From Verrucomicrobiaceae bacterium (GTDB lineage: Bacteria > Verrucomicrobiota > Verrucomicrobiia > Verrucomicrobiales > Verrucomicrobiaceae): a stretch of 64,000 nt of DNA. A program made the position numbers and the translations under genes. Positions within the stretch are counted from its first letter, which is position 1; the number at the start of each line of letters is the position of its first letter. The DNA lies in assembly GCA_947458455.1 (NCBI GenBank), contig CANGYJ010000006.1, forward strand, positions 124,001-188,000. Direction: 5' to 3'. The notes under the pieces are model-generated. The model searched no databases. It had not been told where the DNA came from and saw nothing but the letters and a program-made list of their open reading frames with translations. Shown here in pieces: positions 58,258 to 64,000 of this stretch.

Positions 58258-59487
58258 ATGTCCGGCTTCAGCCTCTTCCTTCTCCTCATCCTGATCCTCA
58301 CCTGGTTCGCCTGGTGGAGGCAGAGGCACCGCCATGAAAAATGGCTCGCCGATGTCGTCGCCGCCATTGGCATCAAGCACACCGAAGCCCACCGCCTCGT
58401 CCAGGAGGTCACCACCGCCCGCCTCGCCGCCGATCAGCTCCCCAGAGAGCGTGGACTGCACGAGTTCTTCGAAGCCATTCTCAATGAAATCCGCCAGGGC
58501 GTCGTCATCGTCGATGCGGAGATGCGCATCCTCTTCGCGAATCAGCCACTCGCCTCCATGCTGCAGCGCCCCGGCATCCACACCGGCCGCAGTTTGATCG
58601 AAGAGCTGCGTGACCACCAGCTCACCGACCTCGTCCAGCAGGCCATTCAGGAGCAGCGGCGGATCACCCGGCAGGTCCAGATGTTCTCCAGCAAAACCGC
58701 CACCGCGGCCAATCTCAGCGGTCGCTACTTCCTCATCGAAGCCGCCCCCATCTTGAATTCCCGCGTCGGCGCCGCCTGGCTCATGGTGCAGGATGTCACC
58801 GAGACCGCCCTCACCGAGCAGATCCGCCGGGACTTCATCGCCAATGCCTCCCACGAGCTGCGGACCCCGCTCACCATCATCAATGGCTACATCGAGACCC
58901 TGCGGGACGCCCCCGCCCTGCTCCCCCGCTGCCTCGATACCATGGAGAAGCACGGCAAGCGCCTCGCCCGCCTCACCGAGGACATGCTCTGCATCTCCCG
59001 CCTCGAAGACGCCACCACGCCCCTGAATGCCGAGCCCTTCGAGGTCCGCCAGTGCGTGCAGGACGCCATCGATCACCTCGCCCCCATGCATGAAAAGCGG
59101 GACACACGCTTCGTGCTCGATTTCCCCAAGAAAAACGGCCTCCTCCAAGGCGACCGCTTCTACTGGGACCAGATCTTCACCAACCTCATCGAAAACGCCC
59201 TCAAAGAGAACCTGCAGCCCGGCCTCGTCATCACCCTCTCCGGCCAGTGGAGCGACACCGAATGCGTCCTCAAAGTCAGCGACAACGGCACCGGCATCCC
59301 CGCCCACGATCTGCCCTTCGTCTTCAAGCGCTTCTTCCGGGGAGATAAGCATCACAGCAGCGCCGTCAAAGGCACCGGCCTCGGCCTCAGCATCGTCAAA
59401 CGCGCCGTCGAAGCCCACCGCGGCACCATCACCGCCACCAGCCAGCCCGGCCTCGCCACGACGTTTACCATGACCGTGCCGGTCTGA
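58258..59487 (+). CDS. PhoR-type sensor histidine kinase
   Basis: 409 residues. One N-terminal membrane segment (GFSLFLLLILILTWFAWW) followed by a coil and a PAS-like domain (about 60-170; GVVIVDAEMRILFANQPL). The H-box FIANASHELRTPLTIINGY lies near 200. Then the N-box DQIFTNLIENALKENL, the G1 region VSDNGTGIPAHDLPFVFKRF and G2 GTGLGLSIVKRAV complete the HATPase domain (about 300-409). Only one membrane segment is seen, so there is no periplasmic sensor loop, as in some PhoR proteins. It phosphorylates the response regulator directly upstream. Confidence 0.93.
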   Translation: MSGFSLFLLLILILTWFAWWRQRHRHEKWLADVVAAIGIKHTEAHRLVQEVTTARLAADQLPRERGLHEFFEAILNEIRQGVVIVDAEMRILFANQPLASMLQRPGIHTGRSLIEELRDHQLTDLVQQAIQEQRRITRQVQMFSSKTATAANLSGRYFLIEAAPILNSRVGAAWLMVQDVTETALTEQIRRDFIANASHELRTPLTIINGYIETLRDAPALLPRCLDTMEKHGKRLARLTEDMLCISRLEDATTPLNAEPFEVRQCVQDAIDHLAPMHEKRDTRFVLDFPKKNGLLQGDRFYWDQIFTNLIENALKENLQPGLVITLSGQWSDTECVLKVSDNGTGIPAHDLPFVFKRFFRGDKHHSSAVKGTGLGLSIVKRAVEAHRGTITATSQPGLATTFTMTVPV

Positions 59488-60000
59488 GGCGGAATGGCAT
59501 TTAGTCAAGGCTACAGTCAGAGGTCAGAGCTTCGTCCCCCCAGCCGCAACGCTGCATCCGGACTCTTCCTCTGACTCGAACTCAACTGCGAACGGGAAAG
59601 GCTGACCACGGAATACACCGAATACACGGAAAATGAAGGGAAGAGTCCGCTTCACCAGGCTCATCCAAAAGGTGCGAGACCATGATCAGACCTTGGCCTG
59701 ATCCTTCCGTGTATTCCGTGTATTTCGTGGTTCCTCATTTATGAATTAAGGTTCATCCGTCAGCGACCAGACAGGTTCCACACCCGTTCCTTATAAAGCC
59801 GGGCAAAGACACCCAAGACCACATCCACACTCTTTGACGCCCGATTCAAAGCTCACTTGAGGGTTCGGCGGCGTTGGTCGAATGCAAAGGTGGTGCAGAA
59901 CGATTCGGATCAGGCGACGGCGAGCGGGAAGCGTCGATGACACGACAGATGCCATACGAGCCGTTGCCTGCATCCGTTTTGTTCGCCTTGGTTTGTTGCT
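59488..60000. other. Intergenic stretch with one palindromic repeat
   Basis: 513 bp between the kinase and the small hypothetical gene. It holds the large inverted repeat at 59604-59732 and no convincing gene, tRNA or terminator otherwise. The text at 59780-60000 has lower GC than the flanks. Confidence 0.5.
59604..59732. repeat. Inverted repeat with tandem GGAATACAC units
   Basis: The left arm 59604-59631 (GACCACGGAATACACCGAATACACGG) and right arm 59705-59732 pair at 25 of 28 positions, with a ~73-nt loop. Each arm is itself a tandem repeat of GGAATACAC-like units. The loop has no coding signal. Confidence 0.8.
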
Positions 60001-60297
60001 CTAGTCGTCATCGCTCTTGTCAGAGGCAATCGGTGAGCTTGTCCTCGGCCCTTCGTCAAACTTGCTCCATCTGGCCAACTCTTCCTCTGTGGGTGGATCT
60101 CCGATATGCTCAAAAAAGGCTAAAAACCGTTTTCGGAGGTCCTCGTTTACATAAATCCAGGAATACGCAAAACGGGCTTGTTTCAATGCGGTCCGTTCCA
60201 TGGAGCCCTTGGGATAGGTGTCGCCGAGCTCTCGCATAAACCGGCATGCAGTTTCCATCTCTTCTATAGCGTCTGCTCTGTTTAACTCTGAAGGCAT
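60001..60297 (-). CDS. Small hypothetical protein
   Basis: 98 residues, mostly helical with Met/Glu-rich start: MPSELNRADAIEEMETACRF and TALKQARFAYSWIYVNEDLR, ending in a Ser/Asp-rich tail (SDKSDDD). No family recognised. It sits directly upstream of the integron-integrase remnant, so it could be a former gene cassette, but no attC-like site was confirmed. Confidence 0.55.
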   Translation of the reverse strand: MPSELNRADAIEEMETACRFMRELGDTYPKGSMERTALKQARFAYSWIYVNEDLRKRFLAFFEHIGDPPTEEELARWSKFDEGPRTSSPIASDKSDDD

Positions 60298-60426
60298 AGT
60301 ATTTGAGGGCTCAGCCGAACAGTTTGGATGGTTAACGGATCGTGAGGTTTGTCAGCAGCTGTATCGCTGACGTTTTTGTCGGAAAAGTACGGGCTGCGGT
60401 GCTCATGGGTGTCGTTTTTCCCTCCT

Positions 60427-60807
60427 ATGCCGTTGCTGGGCAACAAGAAAGCAGCGGAAAGCTGGCCGTGGTTTTGGTTCCTTCCATCCGCCAAGGTGTG
60501 GGAGGATCTAAAGCGTGACGGCAGCCCGCGTTCTGGCGAACGCTCTTACGGGCGCGGGCGGCATCATCTGCATGAGATCGCCATCACGCGGGAGCTGGAG
60601 CGGGCGGCGAAGCTGGCAGGACTCAGCAAGCGAGTAACGGCTCATGTGCTACGGCATTCCTTTGCCACCCATCTCGTGCTTCGGGGGATCGACATCCGTT
60701 CCGTTCAGCAACTTCTCGGGCACTCGGATGTGCGCACGACAGAGATTTACACGGTGCTCGCCAAGGCGATGCGCGGAGAGATCACCAGCCCGCTGGATGA
60801 TCTGTGA
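60427..60807 (+). pseudogene. C-terminal remnant of an integron-type integrase (IntI)
   Basis: The recognisable part from ATG 60427 reads [20 protein letters not shown] and continues to [20 protein letters not shown], then [20 protein letters not shown] and [20 protein letters not shown]. The RHHLHE motif and the patch before it are diagnostic of integron integrases, and HVLRHSF plus [10 protein letters not shown] and the catalytic Tyr (IYTV) are intact. The N-terminal half with the first catalytic Arg is absent. The upstream frame to 60349 has no homology. About 127 residues remain, ending in LDDL. Confidence 0.8.
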
Positions 60808-60818
60808 GCGGGCGCACT

Positions 60819-60875
60819 CAAGGAGCGGGACTTGCCAAGTCCCGGTATGAGGCACATGGCAAGTGCCTCTCCTTG
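60819..60875. repeat. Outer-stem plus two-hairpin palindrome next to the integrase remnant
   Basis: CAAGGAG (60819-60825) pairs with CTCCTTG (60869-60875). Inside are hairpins CGGGACTTGCCAAGTCCCG and GAGGCACATGGCAAGTGCC. The same three-part fold as at 23269 and 10595. Confidence 0.75.
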
Positions 60876-60879
60876 ATCG

Positions 60880-61071
60880 CGGTGCTCGCCGATCCAGCAG
60901 CCGACGAGCATGGTAGAACTGAAAAGGGAGGAATGGGTCAGAAGGGAGGAATGGCTCGGAGGCTCGCGCCATTTGCCCTTTTCAGTTCCTCCATTCTCAG
61001 TTCTTCCATCCCGCCCTGAGGCACTTGGCAAGTGCCTCTCCTTGGGGGAGCGGTGGACGAGTCCGACCGGC
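60880..61071. repeat. Second palindromic block before the DUF5362-like gene
   Basis: Contains 61018-61038 (GAGGCACTTGGCAAGTGCC, then TC) followed by TCCTTG, the right half of the element at 60819, and an imperfect inverted repeat around GAACTGAAAAGGG / CCCTTTTCAGTTC between 60907 and 60985. No gene seen here. Confidence 0.6.
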
Positions 61072-61590
61072 TCACATGCCTTTCGAGGCGGCCATGGCAC
61101 CGGCCGCGACAATGCCGACGACGAAGAGCAGGTAGATGACCATCATGACGATCACCACGATGCCGGTGAACTTCCAAAAACGGCGCTGCTCGTGCAGCGC
61201 GGCGTTCAGATCGGCGATGCTGAGGCTGTTCTTGAGCTTGGCGATGCGGCTGCCGTAGGACCAGAGCTTGAGGGCGGGATACACATAAAACAGCGCCATC
61301 AGCAGATACAGCGCCCCCACCCCGAGCAGGAATCCTTTGCTCGCCATCGGATTGTTTGGCTGCGTTTTGGCGATCACATCGGCCATGAATGAGCCTGCGG
61401 TCATCATCCCGATGCCGCCGAGAATCATGAAGCCGACGCCGATCCACAGCAGGATGGACATGAACTGCACCCAGCCCTTCGTCCCGGCCAGCGGGGCGAT
61501 GGTTTCGGCGGCGACGCTGCCTTCCATGGTGAGGGGATTGGAGCCGTAGGGGTTGGCGGAGGGCGTGGCGTAGGGATTGGTGGGTTCCAT
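61072..61590 (-). CDS. DUF5362-like membrane protein
   Basis: 172 residues. N-terminal proline/asparagine-rich cytoplasmic tail (PTNPYATPSANPYGSNPLT) then ETIAPLAGTKGWVQFMSILL, resembling DUF5362, with about 4 membrane segments (IGVGFMILGGIGMMTAG, FLLGVGALYLLMALFYVYPA, FTGIVVIVMMVIYLLFVVG). Function unknown. Divergent from the RDD gene. Confidence 0.78.
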   Translation of the reverse strand: MEPTNPYATPSANPYGSNPLTMEGSVAAETIAPLAGTKGWVQFMSILLWIGVGFMILGGIGMMTAGSFMADVIAKTQPNNPMASKGFLLGVGALYLLMALFYVYPALKLWSYGSRIAKLKNSLSIADLNAALHEQRRFWKFTGIVVIVMMVIYLLFVVGIVAAGAMAASKGM

Positions 61591-61686
61591 GAGGGGTGAC
61601 GGGTTAAATTTCGTCGGGAGGCTAGCGGAACAAATGAAGTGTTGTCAAAACTTTCCGCCCCCGCTTGAGTGGCGCACCGAAAAAAC

Positions 61687-62433
61687 ATGGCGGCGGCACG
61701 TCTGGACACTCTTCAACCTGTGGAACTCGCGGACGGCGTCGAGATCCAACTCCGTGTGGCCGGCCCGGCCGTGCGCAGCACAGCCTGGCTGCTGGATCTG
61801 CTGGTGTTTCTCGTGGCGCTGGTGGTGATCGAGATCGCCCTCGGCCTGACGATCTCGCGGGTGATCGGCCAGGAGATGACGCAGGGGATCATGATGCTGG
61901 TGATGTTTGTGATGAACTGGTTTTACAATGTGATCTTTGAGGCCAGCTCACGGGGCTGCACCCCAGGGCAAAAGTGGATGAAGCTGCGTGTCGTCAGCGT
62001 CACCGGCGGGCCGGTGACGATCTCCCAGGCCATCCTGCGCAATTTCCTCCGCGTGATCGATTTCATGCCCTTCCTCTACCTCACGGGCTTTTTGAGCTGC
62101 CTCTTCACGAAGCGCTTTCAGCGCCTCGGCGATCTCGTGGCAGGCACGGTGATGGTCTATACCGATCCGCCGCCGGTGACGCTGCCCAAGACGACGGTGC
62201 ATGCCGAACGCCGCGCCCCGCCCAGACCCTTGAGCCGCGAGGAGCAGGCCGCCCTTCAACAATTCCTCGAACGCGCCCCAAACTGGTCCGACGAGCGTCG
62301 CCTGGAGCTCTCCAGCATCCTTCAGCCGCTCACCGAAGCCGTGGGCATGGAGGGCCTGCGCCGTCTGGTGGGCATGGCAATGTGGATTCAAGAGCCGGAG
62401 GCCCCAAAACCGCCACCCCCACCTTTTCGCTGA
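61687..62433 (+). CDS. RDD family membrane protein
   Basis: 248 residues from ATG 61687; a GTG at 61669 is an alternative. RDD domain (about 20-160): VRSTAWLLDLLVFLVALVVI (the Arg of RDD is in RSTAWLLD), SRGCTPGQKWMKLRVVSV, and FTKRFQRLGDLVAGTVMVY. At least three membrane segments. A Pro-rich C-terminal extension of ~85 residues has no known fold. RDD proteins occur with SpoIIM, DUF4129, MoxR and DUF58 genes; here SpoIIM follows after 3 bp. Confidence 0.9.
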   Translation: MAAARLDTLQPVELADGVEIQLRVAGPAVRSTAWLLDLLVFLVALVVIEIALGLTISRVIGQEMTQGIMMLVMFVMNWFYNVIFEASSRGCTPGQKWMKLRVVSVTGGPVTISQAILRNFLRVIDFMPFLYLTGFLSCLFTKRFQRLGDLVAGTVMVYTDPPPVTLPKTTVHAERRAPPRPLSREEQAALQQFLERAPNWSDERRLELSSILQPLTEAVGMEGLRRLVGMAMWIQEPEAPKPPPPPFR

Positions 62434-62436
62434 GTC

Positions 62437-63408
62437 ATGACGCCTGCTCAATTCGAGAAACAAATCGAGCCGCGCTGGCAGAAGCTGGAGCGTCTCATGA
62501 ACGACGCCGAGTCCTCGAAGCCGAAGGCGGATGTGGTGGAGCTGCCGGCCACTTTCCGGCAGGTGTGCCATGATCTCAGCGTGGCGCAGCACCGCATGAG
62601 CCCGCAGCGTCTCACGCAGAAGCTCAACGACATGGCCATCCGTGGCTACCGCATCCTGGAGCGACGCACGGCAGGTGGGCTGGAGGCCTTCATTCACATG
62701 ATGCTCGTCACCTTTCCGCAGCTCGTGCGGAAGGAATGGCGGCTCTTCTGGTGGTGCAGCGCCATCTTTTACATTCCGCTCATCGTGCTCGTCCTGATCA
62801 CGCCGCACTACCCCGAGTGGTCGATGGCGCTGCTGGGGGCCGATGGCATGGCCAGCGCCGAGGAGATGTATGGCCACGGCTCCGATCTGGTGGAGACGCT
62901 GCGCGGGAAGTTCGGCTCGGACTTCGGGATGTTCTGCTTTTACATCTGGAACAATGTGGGCATCGACTTCAAGACCTTCGCCGGAGGTCTGGCGGGCGGG
63001 GTGGGATCGCTCTTCGTGCTGTTGTTCAACGGGCTGCACTTTGGTGCTTTCGCGGGCTACATCCGCTATGCGGGTGATCCTGAAAGCCTGCTGCTGTGGG
63101 TGAGCGGTCACTCGGCGCTGGAGCTCACCGGCATGGTGATCTCGGCGGTGGCCGGTTTCCGGCTCGGACTCACCGTTTTAAAGCCCGGACGCATGCTGCG
63201 GCGGGATGCGCTGGTGCTCGCGGGCCGTCAGGCGCTGCCGCTGATGCTCGGCGCGGCGATGATGACCTGCTTCGCGGCGGTCATCGAAGGCTTTTGGTCG
63301 CCGAAGCAGTTCGCTCCGGTCATCAAATACAGCTTTGGCATCGTGCAGTGGCTGCTGGTGGCCTCGTTCTTGATCTTCTCAGGCCGAAGGAGGGCGCATG
63401 CGGCTTGA
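62437..63408 (+). CDS. SpoIIM/DUF95 family membrane protein
   Basis: 323 residues. N-terminal 90 residues are helical with KQIEPRWQKLERLMNDAES and SVAQHRMSPQRLTQKLNDM. Then several membrane segments: LFWWCSAIFYIPLIVLVLIT, FCFYIWNNVGIDFKTFAGGL, GVGSLFVLLFNGLHFGAFAG and the hallmark SGHSALELTGMVISAVAGFR. SpoIIM-like proteins are widespread membrane proteins, and outside endospore formers they usually lie with RDD, as here. It overlaps the next gene by 11 nt. Confidence 0.9.
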   Translation: MTPAQFEKQIEPRWQKLERLMNDAESSKPKADVVELPATFRQVCHDLSVAQHRMSPQRLTQKLNDMAIRGYRILERRTAGGLEAFIHMMLVTFPQLVRKEWRLFWWCSAIFYIPLIVLVLITPHYPEWSMALLGADGMASAEEMYGHGSDLVETLRGKFGSDFGMFCFYIWNNVGIDFKTFAGGLAGGVGSLFVLLFNGLHFGAFAGYIRYAGDPESLLLWVSGHSALELTGMVISAVAGFRLGLTVLKPGRMLRRDALVLAGRQALPLMLGAAMMTCFAAVIEGFWSPKQFAPVIKYSFGIVQWLLVASFLIFSGRRRAHAA

Positions 63409-64000
63409 GGATGTGACCATCGCGCTGCGTCCACGGCTTCCCTGGGAGGCGGTGGACCTCGGCTGTGCCATGGTGCGGCGGGATCTCGGCCGTGTGCTGG
63501 CGCTTTGGTGCTCCACGGTCTTTCCCGTGTGGGCGCTGATCATCGTGCTGCTGCCCAATGATCCCACCTGGGCCTCGCTCATCATGTGGTGGCTGAAGCC
63601 GCTCTACGACCGCGTGCCACTCTACCACCTCAGCCGCCGTGCCTTTGGCGTGGAGCCGAAGTTTGGCGAGACGCTCAAGCAATGGCCGAAGCTGTGGTTC
63701 ACGAACTTTTTGCCCGCGCTGCTCTGGCGTCGCCTGTCCTTCATCCGCAGCTTTGCCATGCCCGCGCAGATGCTGGAGGGCCTGCGTGGCTCCGCCGTGC
63801 GGAAGCGTGTCAAAACGCTGGCCGTGGATGGCGGCGGCAGCGGCATGATGGTGACCTACGCCTTCCTGAAACTGGAGATCGTGCTGCTCATCGGCCTGCT
63901 CTTCACCACCTACGGCTTCCTGCCGGAATCGTGGGAGCCAGATTGGAGTGCACTTTTTGAAGCTCCCGATGCCGTCGGTCTCGACCGCACACCTTTCGTC
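63398..64000 (+). CDS. Membrane protein of the RDD/SpoIIM cluster (3' end cut by window edge)
   Basis: From ATG 63398 the frame is open to the window edge (201 codons): MRLEDVTIALRPRLPWEAVD, then DLGRVLALWCSTVFPVWALI and a membrane segment pattern VVLLPNDPTWASLIMWWLKP-type text, plus a second span near 63885. It overlaps the SpoIIM gene by 11 nt, so it is coupled. Its family is not recognised; the operon neighbours suggest a DUF4129/DUF4013-like membrane function. Confidence 0.75.
   Translation, partial: MRLEDVTIALRPRLPWEAVDLGCAMVRRDLGRVLALWCSTVFPVWALIIVLLPNDPTWASLIMWWLKPLYDRVPLYHLSRRAFGVEPKFGETLKQWPKLWFTNFLPALLWRRLSFIRSFAMPAQMLEGLRGSAVRKRVKTLAVDGGGSGMMVTYAFLKLEIVLLIGLLFTTYGFLPESWEPDWSALFEAPDAVGLDRTPFV

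Noticed and set aside
57859-59508. A 549-codon minus-strand frame opposite the kinase and regulator
   Set aside because: PhoB/PhoR motifs are complete on the plus strand; the opposite frame is compositionally biased shadow.
60255-60345. GTTTAAC and GTTAACG near the integrase remnant as an attC site
   Set aside because: The pair does not show the RYYYAAC/GTTRRRY core with the inner paired boxes; I cannot support an attC call.
1-64000. CRISPR arrays, tRNA or rRNA genes, and full insertion sequences
   Set aside because: No regularly spaced direct repeats, cloverleaf sequences, rRNA text or transposase genes were seen. The palindromes have no equal spacing or unique spacers.

Overview
The window looks like a chromosomal segment of a Verrucomicrobiota bacterium, probably Verrucomicrobiaceae/Prosthecobacter-like. 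I infer this from three things: a PVC-type ceramidase/dehydrogenase/cytochrome c fusion together with exported sugar-isomerase-like, NHL, DUF1080-like and Tat-exported Gfo/Idh/MocA proteins; high GC with long antisense shadow frames; and weak or absent Shine-Dalgarno sequences at many starts. No rRNA, tRNA, CRISPR array, prophage or complete insertion sequence was seen.

Layout. 1-10.6 kb: a partial ABCG-like transporter with degenerate ATPase motifs, an MFS sugar-type transporter, a PBP5-like protein lacking its catalytic serine, phosphofructokinase, mnmE, and a regulator/lipoprotein/L,D-transpeptidase run. 10.7-20.3 kb: RidA, a monothiol glutaredoxin-like protein, a DUF2959 lipoprotein, lipA, the nusA-infB-rbfA cluster with a possible attenuated leader, an FKBP isomerase, recF and hisS. 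20.4-30.6 kb: a GNAT protein, a 1,883-residue multidomain PVC protein, and minus-strand genes for exported proteins. 30.6-41.1 kb: a ROK kinase coupled to metF, an M20 peptidase, a decayed TMEM43-type gene, a cupin, PhnA, an AddA/RecB-like helicase-nuclease and an ECF sigma/anti-sigma pair. 41.1-50.9 kb: small lipoproteins, an SGNH hydrolase, pyrC, an apparently exported methyltransferase, ruvA, a second M20 enzyme, rplI, a Nudix hydrolase and a small membrane-protein pseudogene. 51-59.5 kb: mnmA, a Tat-exported oxidoreductase, an HtrA protease, an LpxH-like phosphatase plus GT4 glycosyltransferase pair, and a PhoB/PhoR-type two-component system. 59.5-64 kb: an integron-integrase C-terminal remnant surrounded by repeats, then an RDD/SpoIIM membrane-protein cluster running off the end.

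The most striking feature is a rich population of short palindromic repeats of several families. Many are intergenic, but at least five lie inside the 5.65-kb PVC gene and are read through in frame with no stop, apparently contributing extra linkers or loops. One of these is a copy of a longer element that also sits intergenically at 2.7-3.0 kb. Another palindrome supplies the start codon and the beginning of the signal peptide of a different gene. Two related intergenic repeats at 41.6 and 43.1 kb differ by a 57-bp block and look like an empty and a filled insertion site. Several elements share one fold: an outer stem enclosing two hairpins. Together they resemble, in behaviour though not in sequence, the Rickettsia palindromic elements that invade coding genes.
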